A stretch of 64,000 nt of DNA from Aliiruegeria lutimaris (GTDB taxonomy: Bacteria; Pseudomonadota; Alphaproteobacteria; Rhodobacterales; Rhodobacteraceae): contig NZ_FNEK01000023.1 in the NCBI RefSeq assembly GCF_900099935.1, positions 20,904 to 84,903 on the forward strand. Reading direction: 5' to 3'. This document shows positions 46,384-54,767 of the stretch, piece after piece. The first letter of the stretch is position 1. Each line of letters starts with the position of its first letter. The notes beneath the pieces are model-generated. The model saw only the letters and a program-made list of their open reading frames with translations, was not told where the DNA came from and made no database searches. The translations under genes and the position numbers were made by a program.

Positions 46384-47444
46384 GCGATCAGGATCGGCTG
46401 CCTTCTTGGCCCCCAGGCGCCGGGTGGGCCTTCGATCACTCCGGGAAACGCGCAACCACAATTTAGGCAGTTGCCATTTTCGGTCAGATTCCATTTGGAG
46501 AGTTGATACCAATCTCGGCCGATCACCAGCCCTCCGCAATGCGCGCAGTAGCTCGAATCCGCTATTTTGTGATGTGTGTTTCCGACATAGACGTGGTGCA
46601 CACCCGCGGCCTTGGCGATCTCCCGCGCGTGCAACAAGGTCGATTGCGGCGTTGGCGGCACGTCTCGCATGCGGTGATCCGGGTGAAAGGCCGAGAAATG
46701 CATCGGTACGTCCGGACCCAAGCGGTCCACTACCCATTCAACCATTTCTGTCAATTCCCCGTCGCTGTCGTTCCAGCCCGGGATCAGGAGCGTCGTGAGT
46801 TCCACCCAGCAGTCCGTTTCTTTCACGACATATTCGATGGTCTCCAGCACCGGCGCGAGATGCGAGGCCGTGAGGTCGTGGTAGAATTTCTCGGTGAAGG
46901 CCTTCAGGTCGATATTCGCCGCGTCCATGTTGGCGAAGAACTCCACGCGCGGCTCGGGCGTGATGTATCCGGCTGTCACCGCCACGCTTCGAATGCCTTT
47001 TTCATGGCAGGCCTGCGCGATGTCGACGGCGTATTCATGGAAGATCACCGGGTCGTTGTAGGTATAGGCGACGGAGGCCGCACCGGCCTTCGCCGCCGCA
47101 TTCGCGATCATCTCGGGCGTTGCGTAGTCAGACAGGCTCGCGACCTCGCGACTCTTCGATATCTCGTGGTTTTGGCAGAACTTGCAGGCAAGGTTGCAGC
47201 CCGCTGTGCCGAAACTCAATACCGGCGTGCCAGGCAGGAAATGGTTGAGGGGTTTCTTCTCGATCGGGTCGATGCAGAAACCCGAGGAACGGTTATAGGT
47301 GTCGAGCACGATACGCTGGCCCTCGGCCTTGCGCACGAAGCACAGCCCGCGCTGTCCCGGCTTCAGCGCGCAGAAGCGTGGACAAAGCTCGCAAACGAGC
47401 CGTCCATCATCGGGCCGGGATGACCAGAAGCGCGCAGTTTCCAA
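46380..47444 (-). CDS. amrS: AmmeMemoRadiSam system radical SAM enzyme
   Basis: 354 aa radical SAM protein with the CX3CX2C cluster motif at Cys83, Cys87, Cys90 (GCNLACKFC). An N-terminal cysteine set (LVCELCPRFC and GLC) and a C-terminal pair of CxxC motifs (YCAHCGG, CLNCGC) suggest more iron-sulfur or zinc sites. VAYTYNDPVIFHEYAVDIA and PGWNDSDGEL are the family's conserved blocks. Start: TTG at 47444 with GGAGAGG five bases upstream; no in-frame ATG fits. It is divergent from the Memo-AMMECR1 fusion. The family is widespread but its reaction is not something I can state from sequence. Confidence 0.92.
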   Translation of the reverse strand: METARFWSSRPDDGRLVCELCPRFCALKPGQRGLCFVRKAEGQRIVLDTYNRSSGFCIDPIEKKPLNHFLPGTPVLSFGTAGCNLACKFCQNHEISKSREVASLSDYATPEMIANAAAKAGAASVAYTYNDPVIFHEYAVDIAQACHEKGIRSVAVTAGYITPEPRVEFFANMDAANIDLKAFTEKFYHDLTASHLAPVLETIEYVVKETDCWVELTTLLIPGWNDSDGELTEMVEWVVDRLGPDVPMHFSAFHPDHRMRDVPPTPQSTLLHAREIAKAAGVHHVYVGNTHHKIADSSYCAHCGGLVIGRDWYQLSKWNLTENGNCLNCGCAFPGVIEGPPGAWGPRRQPILIA

Positions 47445-47463
47445 GGTGACCTCTCCATTTTTT

Positions 47464-47473
47464 TGTGATCACA
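47464..47473. promoter_or_regulatory. TGTGATCACA palindrome, candidate CRP/FNR-type site
   Basis: A perfect 10-bp palindrome in the 86-bp divergent promoter region of the AmmeMemoRadiSam module, near the A/T-rich TATTATAT that may be a -10 element. It resembles a half-spaced CRP/FNR core. Only this one copy was noted. Confidence 0.4.
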
Positions 47474-47530
47474 TATTATATAGGGCAAGTAGGCTCACAC
47501 AGAAGGCTGCGCGTTGCCGATAGGAGATAG

Positions 47531-48886
47531 ATGACCGTACGCAGCTGCCGATTTGCAGGCATATTTTTCCCTGCGGAGGGCAGACAGCTCGCCGCCACAG
47601 TAGAGGATTGTCTGCGGGCAGCCGAACAAGCTGACCGGGCCGGAGCAGCCGATCCTTGTGCCATCATCTCTGCCCATGCCGGCTATCAGTATTCTGGGCT
47701 CTTTGCAGGGCTTTCCTTCGGGTCGGTCATTTGGAGGCCGGCGCGCGTCGTGGTGATCTCGCCTTCGCATCGACACTGGTTTCGCGGCCTGGCTTATCCA
47801 TCCCAGGATGTTTTTTCGACTCCACTCGGCCCGCTCGAAATAGACCGTGCCGCCTGCGCAGAACTCGGCCACGCAGGCTTGGCGCATGAGGAAGACGCGG
47901 CCCATGACAATGAACATGGCATCGAAACGCAACTCCCTTTCATCCGTACACTGTGGCCGGAAGCGAAAATCGTTCCGTTGGTTTGCGGAGACGTGCCGCC
48001 CGAGCAGGTGGCAGCGGCAATCGACGCGCTCGCTGGGCCGAACACCCTGACGGTTCTTTCCTCCGACCTCAGCCATTTCCTGCGCCAGGATGAGGCCCGC
48101 CAGAAAGATGCTGAAACCGCGCGGCTGATCGAAACCAGTGAAGCGGCCGCGTTGACTTCGTACCATGCCTGCGGAGCTCGAGGCATTCAGGGGTGGCTCA
48201 TATCCCGAGCCGGCCAAGCGACCAAGGCACTGAGGCTCGGAATGGGCGACAGCGCCGCTGTGAGTGGAGACCGGTCACAGGTCGTCGGGTATGGTGGCTG
48301 GGCTTTCTATCCGTCCGATGCTGCTATCCTGAACCGGAAATCGCGGGAGGAATTGCTCGGCCTCGCTCGATACGCGATAACGGAACGATTGGCGACTGGT
48401 CGCGGGGCCTCGTCCCCCCAAGAGCACGCGTCTCAGCCGCTGCAGACGGTAGCAGCCAGTTTCGTGACGCTGACGCTGGGCAGAGACCTGCGCGGTTGCA
48501 TTGGGTCACTTGCGGCCCGAAGGCCTCTTGCCCTGGACGTGGCGGAAAACGCGACAGGCGCCGGTTTCCGCGACCCGCGTTTCAGGGCCGTGACTGCGGC
48601 AGAGTTGCGAGCACTGCGCATCAAGATCGCCGTTCTCGGCAAGCCGATCGAAATGGCCTTCGAAGATGAAGAGGATGCTCTGTCCCGGCTGGTACCCGGG
48701 CTCGATGGAGTGATCCTGTCCACGGCAACCCAGCGTGGAGTCTTCCTTCCGGCAGTGTGGGAGCACTTTCCGCAACCGCGGCCTTTCCTCGAAGCGCTGA
48801 AACTCAAGGCAGGACTTGCGGGAAACTATTGGAGCGAGAACGTGGCCCTGCACAGCTTTCGGGTGGAAAGCTTCGAGGAACCCTGA
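47531..48886 (+). CDS. AmmeMemoRadiSam system B-A fusion (Memo plus AMMECR1 domains)
   Basis: 451 aa. The N-terminal domain (about 1-265) is Memo-like, related to extradiol dioxygenases, with histidine motifs CAIISAHAGYQYSG, SPSHRHWF and SSDLSHFL. The C-terminal domain (about 275-450) is AMMECR1-like with the invariant LRGCIGSL and AVWEHFPQPRPFLEALKLKAG. In other genomes these domains are often separate proteins; here they are one chain, which argues that they work together. The ATG at 47531 has AGGAG upstream and is divergent from amrS. Activity of the system is unknown to me. Confidence 0.92.
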   Translation: MTVRSCRFAGIFFPAEGRQLAATVEDCLRAAEQADRAGAADPCAIISAHAGYQYSGLFAGLSFGSVIWRPARVVVISPSHRHWFRGLAYPSQDVFSTPLGPLEIDRAACAELGHAGLAHEEDAAHDNEHGIETQLPFIRTLWPEAKIVPLVCGDVPPEQVAAAIDALAGPNTLTVLSSDLSHFLRQDEARQKDAETARLIETSEAAALTSYHACGARGIQGWLISRAGQATKALRLGMGDSAAVSGDRSQVVGYGGWAFYPSDAAILNRKSREELLGLARYAITERLATGRGASSPQEHASQPLQTVAASFVTLTLGRDLRGCIGSLAARRPLALDVAENATGAGFRDPRFRAVTAAELRALRIKIAVLGKPIEMAFEDEEDALSRLVPGLDGVILSTATQRGVFLPAVWEHFPQPRPFLEALKLKAGLAGNYWSENVALHSFRVESFEEP

Positions 48887-48960
48887 CGCAATGGGATGAA
48901 CCGCCTTCCCACCGCCCCGCAGTTATCGTTGCGGGACTGGCGAAGGAGAGGAGCATCCGA

Positions 48961-49040
48961 TGAACATCAGGGTTTTGGGCATGGATCTGGGCAAGACGGA
49001 TTGCAGCCTTGTTGCCCGGAACGCAGGCGCTCGGTGCGTT
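48961..49040 (+). mobile_element. IS110-family transposase N-terminal scrap
   Basis: ATG at 48961 preceded by GGAG opens NIRVLGMDLGKTDCSLVARN, the RuvC-like DEDD-domain start of IS110-type transposases (first catalytic Asp in GMDLGKT). After about 27 codons it is cut and joined to the IS6-like remnant at about 49041. Confidence 0.6.
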
Positions 49041-49143
49041 TCTCGCGGCTTGTCCGAAAATACTTGAATGGGTCGTGTTTGGTCCTTCCGAGAGGCTACG
49101 AGACCACCCTGCCCCGCTCAACCGGATTCACTCTGACACCGCC
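49041..49143 (-). mobile_element. IS6-like element remnant 3 (transposase N-terminus and left end)
   Basis: End sequence GGCGGTGTCAGAG on the minus strand followed by the HPFKYFRTSREIIR-like region. It is a direct repeat of the copy at 46271-46383; between them lies the AmmeMemoRadiSam module. Confidence 0.75.
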
Positions 49144-49306
49144 CGCCGGACCCGACTGCCGGGTGAGCGTTGCGCCGAACCGCAGGCCAGCTTGGTCCAA
49201 GAGCCTATTTCACCCGCGAGACCTTGCCGGGCCGGGCATCTGCACCATTTCGATAAAAGCGTGCTTATGCACCGAACGTTGAGACAAATGAAAATCTGGA
49301 GGATCC
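49144..49306. other. Spacer between IS scraps and the hydrolase gene
   Basis: About 160 bp with no supported gene. It probably holds the promoter of the dienelactone-hydrolase-like gene. Confidence 0.4.
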
Positions 49307-50044
49307 ATGCGTTTCGCATCAATTTATATGGCATCGACGTTGGTGGCGACGTCCGTAATGGCGGAGGACGTGGCCTACACCGTCGGTGGAGAAAGTTTCA
49401 CGGGCTACTGGGCCGAGGCTGAGAACCCGAAGGGGCTCGTCGTAATCGTTCACGATTGGGACGGCATGACGGATTACGAGCGCAAGCGGGCAGATATGCT
49501 TGCAGAGATGGGCTACAATGCATTCGCTCTCGACATGTTCGGGGATGGAACGCCGGCCGAAACCGTGGATCACAGGCGTGCCGCCACCGGAGCGCTGTAT
49601 CAGGATCGAGCGCGCATGCGCGCGCTTGTGCAGGCCGGTGTGGAGCAGGCGCAGGCGCGCTCAAGCGTCGATGAAATGATCGTCAAGGGCTATTGCTTCG
49701 GGGGCGCCGTCGCTCTCGAAATGGCTCGCAGCGACATGGGGGACATGGCAAGTGGCTATGCAACCTTCCACGGCGGTCTCTCGACACCTGAGGGACAGGC
49801 TTGGGATGGGGACGAACCGCCGGTTCTGGTGCTTCACGGCGGCGCTGACACATCGATCACGATGGAAGACGTCGCGACCTTTGCGACCGAGCTCGAGGCG
49901 GCCGGCAATACCTACACTATCGAGGTCTATTCGAACGCGCCGCACGCCTTTACCGTGTTTGGCTCCGATCGCTACCAGGAACGCGCGGACACTGCGAGCT
50001 GGGAGACATTCTCGGCGTTCCTCGGTGAGCATTTCGCGAGCTGA
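49307..50044 (+). CDS. Periplasmic dienelactone hydrolase family protein
   Basis: 245 aa alpha/beta hydrolase. A short signal peptide (MRFASIYMASTLVATSVMA) precedes EDVAYTVGGESFTGYW. The nucleophile elbow GYCFGG has cysteine rather than serine, as in dienelactone hydrolase. LVLHGGADTSITMED holds the catalytic Asp and NAPHAFTVFGSDRY the His. Classical dienelactone hydrolases act in chloroaromatic breakdown, but secreted members have broad or unknown esters as substrates. No clear aromatic pathway surrounds it. Confidence 0.85.
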   Translation: MRFASIYMASTLVATSVMAEDVAYTVGGESFTGYWAEAENPKGLVVIVHDWDGMTDYERKRADMLAEMGYNAFALDMFGDGTPAETVDHRRAATGALYQDRARMRALVQAGVEQAQARSSVDEMIVKGYCFGGAVALEMARSDMGDMASGYATFHGGLSTPEGQAWDGDEPPVLVLHGGADTSITMEDVATFATELEAAGNTYTIEVYSNAPHAFTVFGSDRYQERADTASWETFSAFLGEHFAS

Positions 50045-50176
50045 TCGAACGCCAATCGCACTGCACTGCACCGCGCTATGGTGCGGTGCGTTCAGAATCT
50101 GGGGTTTTGCCACTGGCCTCAAAGGGCGGACTTTGGTTCCGATCCGGCTGGCCTTCAGTCACCGAAAGCGGAATCG

Positions 50177-50713
50177 ATGAAGAGTTTATCATTAATCCTG
50201 TTCCTCCTTCCCTGCCTCGCACTTGCGAATGACTGGAGCGCGTTACAGGAGGATGGCGCTATTGCCGTTATGCGTCACGCACTCGCGCCGGGAACTGGCG
50301 ACCCATCCGAATTCAGACTTGAGGATTGCTCTACGCAGAGAAACCTGGATGAACGTGGCCGTGAGCAGGCTCGCAAAATTGGCGAAGCCATCCGTGAGCG
50401 CGGGATCGCGTTCGACACCGTTTTTTCGAGCCAATGGTGCCGCACCCGTGAGACAGCAGAACTCCTTGATGTTGGGCCGGTTGTGGAGGCACCCTCGCTG
50501 AACTCGTTCTTTCGAGACTACTCGACACGCGACAGCCAAACCCGCGCGACCCTCGACCTAATTGAAGGTACGGAAGGCAAGCTGATGCTGGTGTCTCACC
50601 AGGTGAACATATCCGCCCTCGCCGGGCAGGCTACGCGATCCGGAGAAATTCTGATTTTTCGCCTGAGAGACGGAGCGCTTGCCGTGACGGGGCGCATCCT
50701 TGTCGAGCCTTGA
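50177..50713 (+). CDS. Periplasmic histidine phosphatase family protein
   Basis: 178 aa. Signal peptide MKSLSLILFLLPCLALA, then the RHG-type catalytic motif VMRHALAPGTGDP, with His in RHA in place of the usual RHG, and the second histidine in LMLVSHQVNISAL. CRTRETAELL is also typical. Substrate unknown. The ATG at 50177 starts a good signal peptide; the longer open frame does not. Similar secreted SixA-like or phosphoglycerate-mutase-like proteins are common in Rhodobacteraceae. Confidence 0.85.
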   Translation: MKSLSLILFLLPCLALANDWSALQEDGAIAVMRHALAPGTGDPSEFRLEDCSTQRNLDERGREQARKIGEAIRERGIAFDTVFSSQWCRTRETAELLDVGPVVEAPSLNSFFRDYSTRDSQTRATLDLIEGTEGKLMLVSHQVNISALAGQATRSGEILIFRLRDGALAVTGRILVEP

Positions 50714-50814
50714 GGCCTCACGCAGGTTCGCCGTCGAGCCGGTCCGCATGAACTGAACAAGCTTTTTTTAGCCTATCCTTCAGGCTGTTCGGTCGCCGGG
50801 CTTGCCATTCGGTT

Positions 50815-51522
50815 TCAGCGGCCTGCAAACTTCCAGTCCGGACGTCGTCCCGATATTTCCAGCACCAGTTTTCGGCGGATGGCCCGGGCCAGATCGGCCT
50901 CGCTTTCGGCAGTCACGACAAAGGCGCCCGGGCCGCCAATGATGCGTTCTTCGTAAATCCGGCCCAGGTCAGGGTGGCGGCTCGGTGTATCGCAAAACCG
51001 GCAGAGGATCGGCAGCCCGTTTATGGTGATGCCCGAAGCCAGCACCTCGGCGCGAGCTGTCTCGATCGGGGGGCCGTTGAAATTGTTGGCGCTGTCGCCC
51101 GAGAAATCTATCACCTTCCGCCAGCCTTCGTGATCGTTGGTTTCGATCAGCCGCTTGCCGGTCAGAAGAGCTGAGCCGATTGCATTGCGCCCGAAGGCGC
51201 GGCGCGGCGGAAGCGGAAGTGCCTCGGCAAAGGCCGCGGCGCTTGTCGCGTCATGGATCACGGACCATGGAACCACGACGTCTTCCTCGCCGGCCGAAGC
51301 CCATTCGACGTAGGTGACAGCTATCCGCCCGTAGGCCGAGGTCTGGATGGCGGAAATTACCTGCGGGTGCGTAAGCGCCTCGGCATAGCCTTGCCGCTGA
51401 AAACGGATCTCCTCGGGGCTGATCGAACCCGAGGCATCGGCCAGCAAGACAAGCTCGACCGACACGTCCTCCGCAAGCACCGGGAAGGCCATGCAGGAGA
51501 TCAAGGCAAGAATGCGGATCAT
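50815..51522 (-). CDS. DUF1194 (VWA-like) secreted protein
   Basis: 235 aa. Signal peptide MIRILALISCMAFPVLA, then a von Willebrand factor A-like domain of DUF1194 type: VELVLLADASGSISPEEI (a MIDAS-like DxSxS motif), RKVIDFSGDSANNFNGPP and GITINGLPILC. Such proteins are exported and probably bind metal and partners; role unknown. Convergent with the histidine phosphatase gene. Confidence 0.85.
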   Translation of the reverse strand: MIRILALISCMAFPVLAEDVSVELVLLADASGSISPEEIRFQRQGYAEALTHPQVISAIQTSAYGRIAVTYVEWASAGEEDVVVPWSVIHDATSAAAFAEALPLPPRRAFGRNAIGSALLTGKRLIETNDHEGWRKVIDFSGDSANNFNGPPIETARAEVLASGITINGLPILCRFCDTPSRHPDLGRIYEERIIGGPGAFVVTAESEADLARAIRRKLVLEISGRRPDWKFAGR

Positions 51523-51746
51523 TCCTGAAAGGTAGCGCAGCGCGTTAAATGCGCAAATGGGTTTCGAAAAACAGTTACAGGACGCGCGACAGGTATTCGG
51601 CCCCGGGATCACAAAACATTGATGCAATTTTCCAACCATGCGTCCAGCCGGAGCCGGAAATTGCTCCATATGTGTTATCATCCGTCCGAATTGAATCCAG
51701 CCTCAGCGCTGGACGTATGAACGCATGCTTGATTGGAGAGTCCTGA

Positions 51747-52235
51747 ATGCCCGTCCTTCTCTTGTCCCGTCGTTCTCTTCTCGCCACCGGAAGCGCGGTT
51801 GTGGCGACCGGATTGTCCGGACGTCTGGTTCCCGCCCGCGCGCAGGGCCTAGCGCCGACGTCTTCGATGCGGGGCGGTTCCAACAACTATCTTCCTGGTG
51901 CTCCGACAGTGGATCGGATTGGCGGAGGCGGATTCTGGATGACCGGCACGGTGCGCCGCGCGGGCGATGGCGCCCCGCTTGCCGGCCAAAGAATTCAGAT
52001 CTGGGCGCACACGACCGAAGGGCACGAGCGTGACCCGCACAGTCATGGTGCCACGCTCACCGATGCGAAAGGGGAGTTTAGCCTCGAGATGCCGCAGATC
52101 GTGCCCGCGTTCGGTCAGCCGCATGGCCACCTCGCCTATGACGATGCAGACTTCGAAACTGTCTTCCTGCGCCCTGTGATGCGCCGTGCAAAAGATACCA
52201 GCCTGAGCGCGCACTTCGTCCTTCAACCCGCCTGA
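51747..52235 (+). CDS. Tat-exported intradiol-dioxygenase-like protein
   Basis: 162 aa. The N-terminus has a twin-arginine signal (LLSRRSLLATGSAVVATGLSG). The mature part is a short intradiol-dioxygenase-like beta domain: GTVRRAGDGAPLAGQRIQIWAHTTEG, GATLTDAKGEFSLEMPQI and QPHGHLAY. The PHGH pair corresponds to the two iron-ligand histidines (HxH) of the family, but the ligand tyrosines are not evident, so ring-cleaving activity is doubtful. The ferric-reductase-type membrane protein gene starts 19 bp downstream, implying joint function. Confidence 0.8.
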   Translation: MPVLLLSRRSLLATGSAVVATGLSGRLVPARAQGLAPTSSMRGGSNNYLPGAPTVDRIGGGGFWMTGTVRRAGDGAPLAGQRIQIWAHTTEGHERDPHSHGATLTDAKGEFSLEMPQIVPAFGQPHGHLAYDDADFETVFLRPVMRRAKDTSLSAHFVLQPA

Positions 52236-52253
52236 CGGGGTGGGAGCAGACGA

Positions 52254-52865
52254 ATGAGGCGGGTCCGCTCGATGCTGATCTGGTGTGCCCTTGCGACAGC
52301 CATAGCTGTGCCGATCTCCCTTGCGGCGGCAAGCCCGCTGATCGCATGGCGCGATCCAGTATACATCGCTGGCGGTTTCGCAGGGGTTATCGCGATGGGC
52401 CTCATCATCCTTCAGCCATTGCTGGCCGGCGGCTACCTGCCCGGAATCTCCACACTCGGGCGGCGACGCATGCATCGCTGGATCGGCGCACTGCTTGTCG
52501 CGGTAGTTGTGATTCACGTTGCAGCCCTCTGGATCACCAGCCCACCGGACGTGTTGGATGCCCTTCTCTTCGCCTCGCCAACGCCGTTCTCTGCCTGGGG
52601 CGTGATCGCCATGTGGGCAATCTTCGCCGCGGCTATCCTGGCCGCTCTTCGCCGAAGGCTGCGCCTGCGATGGCGCACATGGCGCCTTGCCCATGTAATC
52701 TTCGCGACCGTGACCGTCATCGGGAGCGTGGTTCATGCCTTGCTGATCGAAGGGACGATGGAGACGGTCTCCAAGACCGTTCTCTGCGCACTTGTCATCG
52801 CGGCAACGACAAAGGCATTTGCCGACCTGCAGGTGTGGTCGACCCGAACGAAGGGAGGCTCGTGA
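52254..52865 (+). CDS. Ferric-reductase-like transmembrane protein
   Basis: 203 aa membrane protein with about six hydrophobic segments. The core matches the ferric-reductase-like transmembrane domain family: RRMHRWIGALLVAVVVIHVAALWI and WRTWRLAHVIFATVTVIGSVVHALLIEG, with two histidine pairs spaced to bind b-type heme. It has no FAD or NAD domain. It is probably a heme-bearing electron carrier, as in MsrQ/YedZ-type proteins, and may pass electrons to the Tat-exported partner upstream (inference). Confidence 0.82.
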   Translation: MRRVRSMLIWCALATAIAVPISLAAASPLIAWRDPVYIAGGFAGVIAMGLIILQPLLAGGYLPGISTLGRRRMHRWIGALLVAVVVIHVAALWITSPPDVLDALLFASPTPFSAWGVIAMWAIFAAAILAALRRRLRLRWRTWRLAHVIFATVTVIGSVVHALLIEGTMETVSKTVLCALVIAATTKAFADLQVWSTRTKGGS

Positions 52866-53225
52866 TGATGGAATCACAGCCAAATCCTTCGAACGTCCAT
52901 TTGGCAAGGCTGTAGACGATTCCATAAGGTGAATTGGTTGGCAACGTCGTGCCGTTCTTGCTCATTTCGCCGCCCCTCGGATTGCCGGAATTTGCTATTG
53001 CAGAAACAGTCAGGGAGGCGTCTGCCGTCTGACCGAACAAGCGAAGAGCGGCCGAGCCAGGTTATGGCCTCACTGAAGGCGACGGACGCCCGGCACGAGA
53101 ACCAGCGCGTGAGCTGGCGCAAGCGAAGGGCTTCCCTAGCCGTATTATCGGACTAGGCTGTAGGAGAGACACGCCAGCACGGAAGCCAACGCCGATCATT
53201 TTCATACAGAAGGACGTAGCCCGAT
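52866..53225. other. Interval without supported gene
   Basis: 360 bp. A short minus-strand frame beginning at 52965 (MSKNGTTLPTNSPYGIVYSL) is readable but has no recognised family and no clear ribosome-binding site. The remainder shows no motif. It probably also holds the promoter of the CDGSH-fusion gene. Confidence 0.4.
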
Positions 53226-54767
53226 ATGACCGAGGCCCCGATCATCGCAGCAAAATCTCCCGGAATGGTCGAACTTGAAGAGGGCAAGCGTTACACGTGG
53301 TGTCGCTGCGGGCGGTCGAAGAATCAGCCCTTCTGCGACGGATCGCACCGGGGCACCGGAATTAAGCCGATCAGTTTTACAGCCGAAAAGACAGGAAGGT
53401 CCGCACTTTGCCAGTGCAAGGCCAGCGCCAACGCGCCGTTTTGCGATGGGACGCACGCGCGACTTGGCGAGCTTTCCGTTGGCGATCCGTCTCCAGAGGG
53501 GAAGGAATCCGGTGCACCCAAGGCCGTCCCGACGCCCGAAGAACCTACGGTCGCACGCATCCACGAGCTTGCCAGGGACGGCTTGTCGAAACTCGGCCAT
53601 CACGGCGAGGTAGGTGCCATGGGCGTGCCGCGCAAGGACCTGCCACACTGGGACGATATTCAGATCCTGCCGGCTCAGATGGCCCGAAAACCCCTGCTCG
53701 ACGACCACAAGGTTGGTACAAGCGTCGTGATTGGCCCACGCGCCGCAAGGCCCCTGCAACTCGATATCCCGCTGTTTGTCTCCGACATGAGCTTTGGTGC
53801 CCTGTCGGAGGAAGCCAAGACAGCGCTCGCGCGCGGTGCCGAGCTGGCCGGAACCGGAATCTGTTCAGGTGAAGGCGGCATGCTGCCTGAGGAGAAGGCA
53901 GAGAACAGCCGCTACTTCTACGAACTCGCCTCTGCCCGGTTCGGCTGGCGCCCGGAACTCGTGGAGGACGTCCAGGCCTTCCATTTCAAGGGAGGACAGG
54001 GGGCCAAGACCGGCACAGGTGGACATCTGCCTGGAGAGAAGGTCCAAGGGAAGATCGCCGAGGTGCGTGGGCTAGAGCCCGGCCAGAGCGCGATCTCTCC
54101 CAGTACATTCCCAGACCTCGTAACCCCGGAGGATTTCGCGAAACTCGCCGATGAAGTGCGAGAGCGCTCGGGGGGCATTCCGATCGGGTTCAAACTCTCC
54201 GCAAATCACATCGAGGATGACATCGACTTTGCCCTCGAAGCCAGTGCCGACTACATCATCCTGGACGGGCGCGGCGGCGGGACCGGGGCGGCGCCGTTGA
54301 TTTTCCGCGATCATATCTCCGTGCCGACGATTCCGGCGCTGGCGCGGGCAAGGCGGCATCTGGATGCGAAGTCAGGTCGTGAGGTCACGCTTGTTGTCAC
54401 AGGTGGGCTAAGGGTCGCCGAGGACTTTGTGAAGGCGCTTGCCCTGGGTGCCGATGCCATAGCCGTGTCAAACGCGGCAATGCAGGCGGTCGGGTGCATA
54501 GCAGCCCGCATGTGCAACACCAACAACTGCCCGGTCGGCGTCGCTACCCAGAAACCGGAACTCAGGGCGCGTCTCGATGTCGAGGTAGGAGCGCAGAGGT
54601 TGGCGCGGTATTTCGGTGCGAGCGTCGAACTCATGAAAGTTCTGGCGAGGGCCTGTGGACATGGGGATCTATCGAATTTCACTGTCCACGACATTACCAC
54701 TTGGAACCGTGACATGGCGGCGTTGAGCGGCATTCGGTTTGCCGGTGTCGGGCAAGAGGCAAGTTAG
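53226..54767 (+). CDS. Double CDGSH iron-sulfur and glutamate-synthase-like FMN fusion protein
   Basis: 513 aa. Two CDGSH-type 2Fe-2S binding motifs lie at the N-terminus: Cys26, Cys28, Cys37, His41 (CRCGRSKNQPFCDGSH) and Cys62, Cys64, Cys73, His77 (CQCKASANAPFCDGTH). From about residue 150 it is a GltB-type FMN domain: LFVSDMSFGALSEEAKTALA, GTGICSGEGGMLPEE, DGRGGGTGAAP, and MCNTNNCPVGVATQKPELR, the 3Fe-4S cysteine motif. The amidotransferase part of glutamate synthase is absent. It is a redox enzyme with unknown substrate. Confidence 0.9.
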   Translation: MTEAPIIAAKSPGMVELEEGKRYTWCRCGRSKNQPFCDGSHRGTGIKPISFTAEKTGRSALCQCKASANAPFCDGTHARLGELSVGDPSPEGKESGAPKAVPTPEEPTVARIHELARDGLSKLGHHGEVGAMGVPRKDLPHWDDIQILPAQMARKPLLDDHKVGTSVVIGPRAARPLQLDIPLFVSDMSFGALSEEAKTALARGAELAGTGICSGEGGMLPEEKAENSRYFYELASARFGWRPELVEDVQAFHFKGGQGAKTGTGGHLPGEKVQGKIAEVRGLEPGQSAISPSTFPDLVTPEDFAKLADEVRERSGGIPIGFKLSANHIEDDIDFALEASADYIILDGRGGGTGAAPLIFRDHISVPTIPALARARRHLDAKSGREVTLVVTGGLRVAEDFVKALALGADAIAVSNAAMQAVGCIAARMCNTNNCPVGVATQKPELRARLDVEVGAQRLARYFGASVELMKVLARACGHGDLSNFTVHDITTWNRDMAALSGIRFAGVGQEAS

